Assembly: GCA_007751255.1 (NCBI GenBank)
Contig: CP036296.1
Location: 1,860,001 to 1,924,000, forward strand
Direction: 5' to 3'
DNA length: 64,000 nt
Source: Engelhardtia mirabilis
GTDB lineage: Bacteria; Planctomycetota; UBA1135; GCA-002686595
Part shown: piece by piece, positions 34,231-43,229 of the stretch
Position numbering within the stretch: the stretch's first letter is position 1
Layout: each line of letters begins with the position of its first letter
Made by a program: the position numbers and the translations under genes
Notes under the pieces: model-generated
The model's input: only the letters and a program-made list of their open reading frames with translations
The model's database searches: none
Told to the model about the DNA's origin: nothing

Positions 34231-34994
34231 AGAAACTTGCGCATCTGGCATCCTTGAGGGTCGGAGGGGACGCCTCTGGTTTTTGCTAAGTGTTTTTGAA
34301 TTCGACGTTTAGGGCGGATGTGGCCGGTCAGTGGCATCCGCCACGGTGACGCTGGCGACTCGCGTCAGAGGCCAGCCAGAGGCCCAGGCTCTATCTGCAG
34401 GGGGCTCGAAGGAGCGAGCAACCCAACAGGGTAGGGCGCCCCGGTTGACCGAGTGCGCTGGGTGAACCCCAAAGTCGCGTACGCGTCCGGTGAGCCCATC
34501 TGGCCGGACCGCCTCGTAGCCGGCACGGTCAGCAGGGCAGCAATGGTCCCGAAGGGGCAAGTCGCCGCCGGCCGACCGCAATCTATCCGGTTCTAGGATG
34601 TCAGAATCCGCCCGACAATGCCCTAAGTAATTGTGGGCAAGAGGGTTGAGCGCTCTGGCGTTGTGGGGGCGGCTGTGTTCTGCAACCCCCCTTGCGGACC
34701 TGCAATGGCGCTCGGGAGCCCTGACCGCGGCCTGAAGGAGCGTATTCGGACCACGGGAGCTGAGGCTGCTGGTCACCAGGTGGCCGTCAGCGATCCGAGA
34801 CGGCCCTCTTCCGACGTTGCTTCGCGGGAATGGCCGTGGAACGTCCACGCCCAGGGTGCGCGAGCCTGCTCCTGGACGCCTGCAGATGCCTGTAGATGCG
34901 TGGACTTGCGGCCACCGACGCGCCGCGCTACCGTCGCCCAAGTACATATCCCGCTTCGAGTTGTGGCGCCGCGAAGGCCCCTGTTCAGCCCGCG
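34231..34994. other. Non-coding right end of the element
   Basis: About 760 bases between the operator and attR contain no supportable gene. An AT-rich patch at about 34,278-34,313 (with TTTTTGCTAAG and TTTTTGAATTC) stands out. Integrase-binding arm sites would be expected near attR, but I cannot identify them by eye. Confidence 0.4.
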
Positions 34995-35040
34995 ATGGGG
35001 TTGCAGAGGTCGGAGGTTCGAATCCTCACGCCCCGACCAT
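34995..35040 (+). repeat. Right attachment repeat (attR), 3' tRNA-Pro fragment
   Basis: The 46 bases repeat the tRNA-Pro gene from anticodon loop to CCA with a single change (A at 35028, where the tRNA has T). The sequence to its left does not fold as a tRNA 5' half, so this is a fragment and not a gene. The change would put a G-A mismatch in the T stem. Confidence 0.92.
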
Positions 35041-35082
35041 CTTGATGGCCATCGAGCCGCTCTGCGCTACGATCGAGCGGCC

Positions 35083-35307
35083 ATGACCGAGATCGCTCCG
35101 CGCATCACCGTCGACCCCGAGCAGTGCGGCGGTCGGCCCTGCATCCGGGGGATGCGGATTCGGGTCACCGACGTGCTCGACCTCTTGGCGGCTGGACTAA
35201 GCGCCGAGCAGGTGGTCGAGGAGCTGCCTGACCTCGAACTCGAGGACGTCTCCGCGGTTCTCAAGTACGCGAGCAAACGGCTCGATCATCCGTACTTCGC
35301 GGCGTGA
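35083..35307 (+). CDS. DUF433 antitoxin-like protein
   Basis: The 74-residue product starts at the ATG 42 bases outside attR. It is a typical DUF433 small winged-helix protein: PRITVDPEQCGGRPCIRGMR, then RVTDVLDLLAAGLS and EDVSAVLKYAS. DUF433 proteins are usually the DNA-binding antitoxin partner of a PIN-like DUF5615 protein, and that partner follows with a four-base overlap (GTGA). It probably neutralises the toxin and represses the pair. Confidence 0.9.
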   Translation: MTEIAPRITVDPEQCGGRPCIRGMRIRVTDVLDLLAAGLSAEQVVEELPDLELEDVSAVLKYASKRLDHPYFAA

Positions 35308-35645
35308 TCCTCTGGCTCGACGCGCAGCTGCCGCCGGCGCTCGCGCCGTGGTTGGCGAGCGAGCTCAACGTCGAAGCCCAGGCCCTGCGTGATCTTGGGC
35401 TGCGCGATGCGTCCGACCAGGTGATCTTCGATCGAGCGCGGGAGGCTGGTGCCGTCGTCCTCACCAAGGACTCCGACTTCGTCGAGCTGGTCGGCCGACT
35501 TGGGCCTCCGCCTCAGATCGTATGGCTCACGATCGGCAACACGACGAAAGAGCGGCTTCGAGAGGTGTTCGCCGAGCACGGATCGAGGTTGGTGAAGGCG
35601 CTGCGCGCTGGCGAGGATTTGATCGAGATCGGGAAGTCGCGTTGA
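35304..35645 (+). CDS. DUF5615 PIN-like toxin
   Basis: The 113-residue product starts at a GTG overlapping the DUF433 stop. The PIN-like pattern is visible: ILWLDAQLPPALAPWL near the N-terminus supplies the first acidic residue (D6), and VVLTKDSDFVEL supplies the central acidic pair (TKDSDF motif). This is the standard DUF5615 layout, predicted to be a Mut7-C/PIN-type ribonuclease. With the DUF433 gene it forms a VapBC-like toxin-antitoxin pair at the chromosomal side of attR. It ends with a normal stop; no truncation is seen. Confidence 0.9.
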   Translation: MILWLDAQLPPALAPWLASELNVEAQALRDLGLRDASDQVIFDRAREAGAVVLTKDSDFVELVGRLGPPPQIVWLTIGNTTKERLREVFAEHGSRLVKALRAGEDLIEIGKSR

Positions 35646-35997
35646 CGGCAACTGTCCGCGTGAGCACCCCGCCGGAGCCGGTCGCGTCTCCACGTGTTGC
35701 GAGTCGAGTCGGCCGGTGAATTCGGCCGTCGGCGTGCATGCGCGCCGGCGGCACGGGCAGCGGATCTGGGCACACGCGCGCGCTGCGCGGGGGAGGCGCT
35801 CGTGCGCTCACTCGCGATCGGGCCTCGAGGTGCCTTGGCGGCACGGAGGCCGAGGTTTTCGTTCCGTGCCGCCGGCGAGTTGTTGTTGCGGTTCGCCGAG
35901 TGTGCGTTGCGGGCGGTGTCGTCGAGTCTGCCGCCGCGGTTGACGCGGTTGGCGGAGGCGGGAATCCGCTCCCCAGGAGGGTGAGGGCCGCGCGCGC
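35646..35997. other. Intergenic stretch, no supported gene
   Basis: The 350 bases after the toxin gene contain overlapping frames on both strands but no recognisable domain or plausible start. Alternating purine-rich and C/G stretches in this part suggest non-coding or decayed sequence. Confidence 0.4.
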
Positions 35998-36696
35998 TCA
36001 CGAGGCGAGCGTCTCCTCGGCGGTCAGCGGGAAGAGCTGGGCGCGACGCAAGTCGAGGGTGTCGCCGTGCCCCAGGTGGCCGGCGACCGAGGCCACGGCG
36101 GCGCGGTAGGCCTCGGGCGCGAGGGTCGGGAAGGCGCTGAAGGCGAACGCGCCCAGGTTGTTGTAGAGGCGCACGCTCGTCTTGTTGGACACCGCGACGT
36201 CGAGGTCACCGTCGCCGTCGATGTCACCGAGCGCGACCCGACTGGGATACGAGCCCGCGTACAGGCTGCCCGCCGCGGTGAAGGATCCGTCGCCCAGGCC
36301 CCGCAGCAGGGTCATGGAGCCGGCCAGATAGTTCACGGTCACCAGGTCTAGCGCGCCGTCCCCGTCGACGTCGCCGAGGTCGACGCCGGTCAGCTCGGCG
36401 TGCCCCACGGCGAAGGGGTAGTGGATCGGCGCGCTGAAGCCGCCGGCTCCGTCGCCCAGGAGCACGCTGACGCCGAAGCCCTCCCACTGGTCGAGCAGGT
36501 AGTTGTAGCAGCCGCGGTTGGCCGTCACCGCGTCGAGCGCGCCGTCGCCGTCGAGGTCCCCGAGAGCCACCTCGTTCGGGCGGGATCCGGCGGAGTGCGA
36601 CAGGATCGAGTAGTCGGTCCCCGTGCATTGCGCGGTGGCCGTCGTCGAGAGGGAGAGGGCGAACGGGACGATCAGAGCGAGGCGGCCGAGTGTCAT
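35998..36696 (-). CDS. Secreted FG-GAP/VCBS-repeat protein, short form
   Basis: The 232-residue product starts at the ATG at 36696 with GAGGAG five bases upstream. A signal peptide (MTLGRLALIVPFALSLSTTATA) is followed by three calcium-binding repeats of the DxDGDxxLD type (DLDGDGALD, DVDGDGALD, DIDGDGDLD). The relatives in this window are far longer and end in a conserved C-terminal module. Here the last 40 residues (HGDTLDLRRAQLFPLTAEETLAS) look unrelated to the repeats. The gene is therefore probably truncated and joined to the tail of another gene, but it is open from start to stop. Confidence 0.75.
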   Translation of the reverse strand: MTLGRLALIVPFALSLSTTATAQCTGTDYSILSHSAGSRPNEVALGDLDGDGALDAVTANRGCYNYLLDQWEGFGVSVLLGDGAGGFSAPIHYPFAVGHAELTGVDLGDVDGDGALDLVTVNYLAGSMTLLRGLGDGSFTAAGSLYAGSYPSRVALGDIDGDGDLDVAVSNKTSVRLYNNLGAFAFSAFPTLAPEAYRAAVASVAGHLGHGDTLDLRRAQLFPLTAEETLAS

Positions 36697-37194
36697 CGAA
36701 GCTCCTCGATGGGTGAGCTGGCGAGCGATGGCCTCAGACTCCGAGAGCTGGCCGACGGGCCTGATGACAATCGATTCATCGGGTCCCGTCTCGACCCTTG
36801 CTCCAGGGCGACGGTTCACTGGAACCGGCGCGCGGCGGATCGGGAGCGAGGCACGACGGGCGAGGCTGTTGCTCCAGGCAAGATGCCGCGAGGCGGCCGA
36901 GCGCGGCATCGATGGCGCACGATCGGCGGGCGGGGGCAAGCCCTGCGCCGACCTCGCAGCCGTTGGGCTGAATCGGGCAGTGCCGCGCCAGCTGGGCCGC
37001 CTGGTCGCATTCGGCTACTCCGCGACGACCCTCCTATCGTCGCGAGTCTCGAGCCATACCGGCGCAGGCCCGGCGAGCGTGCCGAGGAACGAACCCGAGA
37101 CGGCGACCGTGACGCCCGGAGTCCTGAGTCCCCCGGTGTGACGTCATCGGTCCCGCCCTCGATCGAGGCCGCTCCCGCCAACGGCGACGGGCCG
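36697..37194. other. Intergenic region between FG-GAP gene and kinase gene
   Basis: About 500 bases with no supportable gene. It contains the 3' flank of the kinase gene and the upstream region of the FG-GAP gene, both on the minus strand. Apart from the GAGGAG that precedes the FG-GAP start, I see no promoter or terminator. Confidence 0.4.
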
Positions 37195-40101
37195 CTAGCG
37201 CCGCTCGTCGAGCTCGGTCAAGCGGCGGATCGACTCGAGCGTCTGGGGGTGCTCGTCGCCGAGCACACGGCGTCGGCCGTCGATCGCCTCACGGTAGTAG
37301 GTCTCGGCCAGGTCGAGGCGGCCCTGGGCCTCGTACAGGACAGCCAGGTAGTGGATCGAGGCGAGGGTCTTGGGGTGCTCTTCACCCAAGACGCGTCGCC
37401 GCCCCTCGAGGGCCTCGCGGTAAAGGGGCTCGGCCTCCTCGAGCCGTCCCTGGGCCTGGCGCAGGAAGGCCAGGTTGGTGATCGAGGCGAGCGTGTGGGG
37501 GTGGTCGTCACCGAGCGCGCGCCGGCGGCCCTCGATGGCCTCGCGGTAGAAGGGATCGGCCTCGTCGAGCCGGCCCTGTTGCTCCATCAGGTAGCCGAAG
37601 TTGTCGATGGCGAGCAACGTGTCGGGGTGGTCGTCGCCGAGCGTGTGGCGCCAGCCCTCGAGGGCTTGGCGGAGGAGGACCTCAGACTCTTCGAGTCGCC
37701 CGAGGGGACCGAGCACGGCGCCCACGTTGTTCATCGCCTTCAGGGTCTGGGGGTGCTCGTCGCCGAGGATCCGCCGCCAACCCTCCATCGCCTCCCGGAA
37801 GTGCGCCTCCGCCAGGTCGAGGCGTCCCTGCGCATGGTAGAGGCCGCCGAGGTTGTTGATCGCTTTCAGGGTCTCGGGGTGCTCGTCGCCGAGCAGGCGC
37901 CGTCTGCCGTCGAGGGCCTGCTGGAAGTAGGGCTCGGCCAGGTCGAGGTGGCCCTGGGCCTGGAGCAGGCCACCGAGGTGCAGGAACGACGACAGGGTGT
38001 CGCGGTGCTCGTCGCCGAGCTGTCGGCGACGGACGTCGAGGGCCTCTCGGAGCAAGGGCTCGGCCTCGTCGAGTCGACCGACGCTCCTCAGCAGGGTTCC
38101 CAGAATGTCGACCGAGCGGGCGGTCTGCGGGTCCTCGTCGCCCAGGAGGCGGCGCCGGACTTCGGCGACCTCCTCGAAGAGCAGCACAGCCTCGTCGTAT
38201 CGCCCCTGGGCTTGGAGCACGTTCCCCAGGTTGACCAGCGGGCCGAGGGTCTCGAGCTGGTCGTCCCCATGCAGGCGGCGCAGGCCGTCGAGAGCCCCAC
38301 GGAGCGCCGTCTCGGCTTCTTCGAAGCGCCCTTCGTCGTACAGCTGCCGGCCCAGCTGGTAGAGCGACTCGAGGGTCGCGGGGTGCGCGTCGCCGAGCTC
38401 CGCGCGCCGGATGTCGAGCGCACGCCGGGCTGGAGCGCCCGCGGCCTCCGGTAGCCCCAGGGCCTGGAGCGTGCTGACCAAGGTCGCGAGCAGTCGGGCG
38501 CGGATCAGCGGCTGCGTCGCGAACTGCGCGTCGATGGCCTCGACCGTGCGCTCGAAGAGGTTCTGCTCGAGGGCTCGCAGGGCGATGGTCGAGAAGTTGA
38601 CCGGCGCGAGGCCCGCGGACAGCGCCTCGCGCTGGTCGTCGGGGACGGCGTCGAGCAGCGAGCGTCGCAGGCGGATCCCCATCAGCGCGACGTCCAGCTC
38701 GGCGAGCTGGCTCGACTGGAATGCCGTCACCCGCTCGAGCTCGTCGGCCCGGGCGAGGGCTTCCTGCTCAGCCTCACGGGCGCGGGCCGCGCTCTCCTGG
38801 GCCAGCCCGCGCTGCCGCTCCTCTTCCGCTAGCGCATCGTCCTTCTCCGCGAGCGCGTCGTCCTTGGCCTCGAGGGCCTCGCTCAGCGCCTCGTTCGCGC
38901 GCTGGGTGTTCCACCAGCCGACGCCGGTGCCGATCGAGCCGCCGACGAGCAGGAACGCGATCGTGGTCACCGCCACGACGGTCTTCTTGCGGCGCCGTAC
39001 GAACTTGCGCAGGCGGTAGACGCCGCCGGGCGGCGCCGCGAGGACCGGCTCGTCGCGCAGGAATCGCGCGACGTCGGCCCCGAACCCGCTGGCGCTCTCG
39101 TAGCGTCGGTTGCGGTCCTTCTCGAGTGCCTTCATCACGACCCAGTCGAGGTCGCCGCGCAGGCGCTTGCTCAGGTTCTCGACGTTGACCTGCCGGCCGG
39201 CCGCGACGGGGGAGGCCTTCGCGCCCATTGTCGAGACGCGGGTCGAGGGGCGCTCGGGATCGTCCTCGCGGATCGTGCGCAAGAGCTCGTCGAAGCCCCG
39301 CTCGAGCACTTCGCGGATGTCGAAGGGGCGCGTGCCGGTCAAGAGCTCGTAGAGCAGGACGCCGAGGGAGTAGACGTCCGCGCGAGTGTCGATGTCGAGG
39401 CCGCTCAGCTCGGCCTGCTCGGGGGCCATGTACTCCGGCGTGCCCAGCATCTGGGCGTGCTGGGTGAACATGGTCTTCTGCGTCAACTCGGCGCTGGTCG
39501 CCTTGGCGATGCCGAAGTCGATCACCTTCGGCACGGGCACGCCGTCGTGCAGGGTGACCAGTACGTTGCCCGGCTTGAGGTCCCGGTGGATGACGCCCTT
39601 CTGGTGGGCGTGCTGGACGGCCTCGCAGACCTTGACGAACAGCTCGAGCCGCTCGCGCAGGCCGGCGCGGGCGGTGTCGCAGTACTCGGTGATCGGCGTG
39701 CCCTTGACGAGCTCCATCACGAAGTAGGGCCGCCCGGAGCGGGTCGCCCCGCCGTCGAGCACCTTGGCGATGTGCGGGTGGTCCATCAGCGCCAGGGCCT
39801 GGCGCTCCGCCTCGAAGCGGACCACGACCTCGCGCGTGTCCATCCCGAGCTTGATGATCTTGAGCGCGACCCGGCGCACGACGGGCTCGCGCTGCTCGGC
39901 CATCCAGACGGTGCCCATGCCGCCCTCGCCGAGCTCCTGGAGCAGCTTGTAACGGTCGATCGTGTCGCCGGCCCGCTCGCCGATCGCGGCGGGGGCGGGG
40001 GGCTCGACCCCACCCTGCTCGGCCTCCGAGCGCGCGGCTCGGATGGGGTCGCGGCCGGCGTCGGAGTCGCCGATTCCGTCGGGTCGGGGTGAGTCGTGCA
40101 T
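37195..40101 (-). CDS. Membrane-anchored Ser/Thr protein kinase with TPR array
   Basis: The 968-residue product starts at the ATG at 40101; no Shine-Dalgarno is seen. The Hanks-type kinase domain spans about 50-340: glycine loop GEGGMG (58-63), K81, catalytic HRD (172-174) with KPGN, and DFG (195-197), so it is likely active. A single membrane helix lies near residues 395-415 ([23 protein letters not shown]) and a charged coiled coil follows (about 420-480). From about residue 560 there are about ten TPRs of 42 residues of the kinesin-light-chain type (LGDEHPQTL... LGxLYxAQGRLDxAExxYREAI). A signalling protein with the sensor/adaptor part outside the kinase; partners unknown. This architecture is abundant in planctomycetes. 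Confidence 0.93.
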   Translation of the reverse strand: MHDSPRPDGIGDSDAGRDPIRAARSEAEQGGVEPPAPAAIGERAGDTIDRYKLLQELGEGGMGTVWMAEQREPVVRRVALKIIKLGMDTREVVVRFEAERQALALMDHPHIAKVLDGGATRSGRPYFVMELVKGTPITEYCDTARAGLRERLELFVKVCEAVQHAHQKGVIHRDLKPGNVLVTLHDGVPVPKVIDFGIAKATSAELTQKTMFTQHAQMLGTPEYMAPEQAELSGLDIDTRADVYSLGVLLYELLTGTRPFDIREVLERGFDELLRTIREDDPERPSTRVSTMGAKASPVAAGRQVNVENLSKRLRGDLDWVVMKALEKDRNRRYESASGFGADVARFLRDEPVLAAPPGGVYRLRKFVRRRKKTVVAVTTIAFLLVGGSIGTGVGWWNTQRANEALSEALEAKDDALAEKDDALAEEERQRGLAQESAARAREAEQEALARADELERVTAFQSSQLAELDVALMGIRLRRSLLDAVPDDQREALSAGLAPVNFSTIALRALEQNLFERTVEAIDAQFATQPLIRARLLATLVSTLQALGLPEAAGAPARRALDIRRAELGDAHPATLESLYQLGRQLYDEGRFEEAETALRGALDGLRRLHGDDQLETLGPLVNLGNVLQAQGRYDEAVLLFEEVAEVRRRLLGDEDPQTARSVDILGTLLRSVGRLDEAEPLLREALDVRRRQLGDEHRDTLSSFLHLGGLLQAQGHLDLAEPYFQQALDGRRRLLGDEHPETLKAINNLGGLYHAQGRLDLAEAHFREAMEGWRRILGDEHPQTLKAMNNVGAVLGPLGRLEESEVLLRQALEGWRHTLGDDHPDTLLAIDNFGYLMEQQGRLDEADPFYREAIEGRRRALGDDHPHTLASITNLAFLRQAQGRLEEAEPLYREALEGRRRVLGEEHPKTLASIHYLAVLYEAQGRLDLAETYYREAIDGRRRVLGDEHPQTLESIRRLTELDERR

Positions 40102-40271
40102 GGGGGAGTTGTGGACGGTGCCACCGCTACCGGGTCCGTCGAGGGCTGCGCGGCACCCACGATCTTGCAATCTCTCGGCGGGCTGGGGGCCCGCCAGGAA
40201 CCGAGAAGCTCGCGCAGCCGGTCGAGGGGCCGGGATGGAGCAGGTGCACGGAGCCGCAGCTGCGGCTGTCG

Positions 40272-41036
40272 ACCACCATCGACCGCGCGACGGTTCGGGA
40301 CGCGGGTACGGGCGAGCTGGTGTGGCAATCGCCGAGCGGGACCGGCGGGTGCACCACCGCAGCGATCTCGCCCGACGGCCGCTTCGCCTTCACGGCGGGT
40401 CCGAGTACCGATCCGTTCCTGCGGCGCTGGTCACTGGAGGGCGGCGGGATGCTCGCCGAGCGGCGCATCGAGGGCCTGCGAGTCTCCGACCCGTGGGCTC
40501 TCTCGCACGAGGGCGAGCTGGTCGCGCTCGCGCCCGGCCGGCAGGAGATCCTGCTGCTGGATTCGGGCCTCGAGCGAGAGGTCTCCCTGGCCTTCGGCGC
40601 GCTCTTCACCGGGACCACCTGCGCCGTGCACTTCGTGGGGCTGACGGCCGGGCGGCAGGTGGGCGGCGGCGCGATCGCGTGGCCCTCGACGGCCTACGCG
40701 GCGGAGCTCTTGGCCTGGGACCTCTTCCTCGGCCTGGCGCTGGTCTTCGCTGCGGCCGCGATGGACGCCGCGTGGCTCGGAGCGCGACGTGCGCTGGTCG
40801 CGAGCGGCGTCCTGTGCCTGGCGGGGACGGCGGGGCCCGCGGTGGGGGACATGGGGCTGCAGAGGGTCGGCGTCTTGGGCTATGCCGTCGTCCTTCCCCT
40901 GGCCGCGTTGCTCCTGGCGAGGGGCTTTGCAGGAGGACGTGGAGTCGCCGCGGCCGACTCCCGGCCGAGGTTGATCGAGCGGGGGATTGAGCCCGAGCTC
41001 AGGTCGGCGCGGCTCAACCAGCGGGCGAGGGAGTGA
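40272..41036 (+). pseudogene. Chimeric remnant: WD40-like piece joined to membrane helices
   Basis: Read in the frame that ends at 41036. The first 110 residues look like two WD40/PQQ-like blades ([49 protein letters not shown]). They pass abruptly (around TGTTCAVHFVGLTAG) into three to four hydrophobic helices typical of a small membrane protein. No start codon with a leader is evident, and the frame begins against the 5' end of the kinase gene. The best reading is two truncated genes joined by deletion. The membrane part lies directly upstream of the GbsR gene, with which it may once have formed a unit. Confidence 0.5.
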
Positions 41037-41062
41037 GTTGAAGGTAATGGCAACGTTCGAGA

Positions 41063-41080
41063 TTTCAGAGTGAACTGAAA
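41063..41080. promoter_or_regulatory. Inverted repeat upstream of the GbsR-type gene
   Basis: TTTCAG (41063-41068) and CTGAAA (41075-41080) form a perfect inverted repeat with a six-base spacer, 32 bases before the regulator's ATG, in a locally AT-richer patch. A further partial copy (CTTCTGAAC) follows. It is a plausible autoregulatory operator. Confidence 0.5.
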
Positions 41081-41111
41081 CTTCTGAACTGGGTGCTAGG
41101 CTGGCGCGGCC

Positions 41112-41648
41112 ATGTCGAATGCCGATCAGGTCCGTGCTGAGTTCACCGAGCTCTGGGGGCAACTCGCCAGCTTCTGGGGCATCTCGCCCGCCGCTGCGCG
41201 GGCCTTCGCCCACCTCTTCACCCTCGAGGAGGGCGCCACGGCCCAGGAGCTGCGGGAGGGGCTGGCGATGAGTGCCGGAGCGGTCTCGACGGCGACCAGG
41301 GAGCTCCGGGAGTGGGGCCTGGCCGCTCCCGTCAGGCAGCCGCGCTCGCGCCAGGTCCAGTGGCGCGTGGAGACCGACGTCGAGCGCGTCGTGCGGACGA
41401 TCGTCGCGACCCGCAAGCGGCGAGAGTGGGACCCCATCCTCGAGCACGTGGACCGTTGGCTCCCCGAGCTCTCGGGGTCGAAGGATGCGGAGTCCGTGCA
41501 CGTCCGTGAGCGTCTCGAGACGGTCCGGGCGATCGTGAAGGTGGCGGACGACATGGCCCAGGCCTTCCTGCGCGGGGGCGTCGTCGAGAAGCTCGGACTG
41601 AGCCTGCTGGTCAAGGCCACCAAGCGGCGGGCGAAGCGGCCGAGCTGA
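41112..41648 (+). CDS. GbsR/MarR-family transcriptional regulator
   Basis: The 178-residue product starts at the ATG at 41112. A winged helix-turn-helix occupies about residues 30-95 (AFAHLFTLEEGATAQELREG and SAGAVSTATRELREWGLA), and a C-terminal helical region is consistent with dimerisation. The pattern WGISPAAARAFAHLF is characteristic of the GbsR branch of MarR regulators. It is followed after three bases by the carotenoid-type oxidoreductase gene, so it most likely controls the pigment genes and itself. The inducing signal is unknown. Confidence 0.87.
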   Translation: MSNADQVRAEFTELWGQLASFWGISPAAARAFAHLFTLEEGATAQELREGLAMSAGAVSTATRELREWGLAAPVRQPRSRQVQWRVETDVERVVRTIVATRKRREWDPILEHVDRWLPELSGSKDAESVHVRERLETVRAIVKVADDMAQAFLRGGVVEKLGLSLLVKATKRRAKRPS

Positions 41649-41651
41649 GGC

Positions 41652-43229
41652 ATGGCGATCTCCGAAGCCAGGGCCGCGACGCCGTGGATCGATCGACGCG
41701 CGGCCGCTCCAGCCCGAGAGGCGGATTCGATCGCCAGCGGCGCGAGCGACGTGGTCGTGCTCGGCGGCGGCATGGCGGGGCTGGCCACCGCCGCCCGCTT
41801 GCAAGCGCGGGGCGTCTCCACGGTGGTCCTCGAGGCGCACGCGACGCCCGGCGGGTGCGCGGGCTGGTTCCGTCGCCGCGGCTTCACCTTCGACGCCGGT
41901 GCCACCACGCTGGTCGACTTCGGACCCGGCGGCGTAGGGGGCGAGCTCCTGGATGAGATCGGCTTGGGCGCGGTCGACGGAGAAGCCCTGCCCGGCTACA
42001 CCGCTTGGCTCCCCGACCGCACGGTCGACCTCGATCGAGATCCGGACAAGTGGAGCGAGACGCGCTTGGCGGCCTTCGGTAGTTCGGCGGGGCACCGCCG
42101 GTTCTGGGAGACGCTCGACGCCATCGCGAGCACCTTCTGGAGGGTCAGTCGCCGGGGCGGCTCCCTGCCGATCCACGGACTCGGCGACCTCGCCCGGGCG
42201 GCGCGCGCGGTCGGTGTGCGCGAGAGCCTGCGGGCGCGGTACCTGACTTGGACCCTCGGCGACCTCCTCCGGCGTCACGGCCTCGACGCCGACCGGCCCC
42301 TGAGGGCCTTCCTCGGAATGCTCGTCGAAGACACCGTGCATGGGAGGGTCGACACGGCCCCGCTTGTCAATGCGGCACTGGGGATCACGATTCGCGGCGC
42401 CGGCCTCACGCGCGCGCGCGGGGGCATGGCCGGCTTCTGGAGGCGGTTCGTCGCTCACTATCACAGCCTCGGAGGCCGGCTCGTCACCCGCTGCCGGGTC
42501 GAGCGCGTGTCGGCGGCCGGTCGGTCCTTCGTCGTCGACACCAGCCGCGGCACGTTCACGGCTCGGCAGGTCGTCAGCGCGTTGCCGGCCGAGCTCACGG
42601 CGCGCGTCGCTTCCGAGCCCGTCGCTCGGCGGCTGGCGCCGCACCTGATGCGGAATTCCGAAGCGGTCGGCGGAGCCGTCGTGGTGTACCTCGGCGTCCC
42701 CGAGGCGGAAGTGCAGGGCCCCCGCTGGACCCACCACCAGTTGCTCCACGACTACGACGCTCCCCTCGGCATGGGCAACAACATGTTCGTCTCGGTCTCC
42801 GCGCCGGGCGACCTCGCCAGCGCCCCTGCGGGCCACCGGGTCGTGATGGTGTCGACGCACTGCGAGCTCGATGCCTGGGAAGGGCTCGAACCGCGAGAGT
42901 ACGCACGGGCCAAGAAGGCAGCCAAGGAGCGCCTGATCGGCCTGGCGCGCCGCGTCTACCCCGACCTCGCTCGCAATCCCGTGGTGGTCGAGACGGGGAC
43001 CCCGCGCACCTTCCTGCGCTTCGTCGGCCGGCCGCGAGGGGCCGTCGGCGGGTATCGGCTTCACCTCGGCAACGCCAACCTACGGGCCATTCCCCAGGAC
43101 ATCGGAGTGCCGGGGTTCCACCTCGTGGGGGACACGACTTGGCCTGGACTGGGCACCGTGGCCAGCGTCCTCGGCAGTCGAGTGGCCGCGAGGAACGTGC
43201 TGGCCGAGCTGGGGTCGGAGGTCGGGTGA
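41652..43229 (+). CDS. CrtI/CrtD-like FAD-dependent carotenoid oxidoreductase
   Basis: The 525-residue product begins three bases after the regulator stop. The FAD-binding Rossmann motif is VVVLGGGMAGLATAARL (about 34-50) and continues to VVLEAHATPGG. The C-terminal FAD motif near residue 487 reads GFHLVGDTTWPGLGTVASVLGSR, as in phytoene-desaturase relatives. The central substrate region is typical of CrtI/CrtD/CrtO enzymes, which desaturate, isomerise or oxidise carotenoids at the membrane surface. The next gene is a His-box hydroxylase/ketolase, supporting a pigment role. The exact step cannot be set from sequence alone. Confidence 0.86.
   Translation: MAISEARAATPWIDRRAAAPAREADSIASGASDVVVLGGGMAGLATAARLQARGVSTVVLEAHATPGGCAGWFRRRGFTFDAGATTLVDFGPGGVGGELLDEIGLGAVDGEALPGYTAWLPDRTVDLDRDPDKWSETRLAAFGSSAGHRRFWETLDAIASTFWRVSRRGGSLPIHGLGDLARAARAVGVRESLRARYLTWTLGDLLRRHGLDADRPLRAFLGMLVEDTVHGRVDTAPLVNAALGITIRGAGLTRARGGMAGFWRRFVAHYHSLGGRLVTRCRVERVSAAGRSFVVDTSRGTFTARQVVSALPAELTARVASEPVARRLAPHLMRNSEAVGGAVVVYLGVPEAEVQGPRWTHHQLLHDYDAPLGMGNNMFVSVSAPGDLASAPAGHRVVMVSTHCELDAWEGLEPREYARAKKAAKERLIGLARRVYPDLARNPVVVETGTPRTFLRFVGRPRGAVGGYRLHLGNANLRAIPQDIGVPGFHLVGDTTWPGLGTVASVLGSRVAARNVLAELGSEVG

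Noticed and set aside
34309-34947. Minus-strand gene near attR
   Set aside because: The 212-residue frame has no domain, no plausible leader and an amino-acid text typical of chance frames.
34995-35040. A second tRNA-Pro gene
   Set aside because: Only the half from anticodon loop to CCA is present; the acceptor 5' strand, D arm and anticodon 5' stem are missing. It is an attachment-site copy.
40431-43064. Minus-strand frame of 877 residues opposite the GbsR and CrtI-like genes
   Set aside because: It crosses three well-supported plus-strand features and its translation is low-complexity with no recognisable motif.
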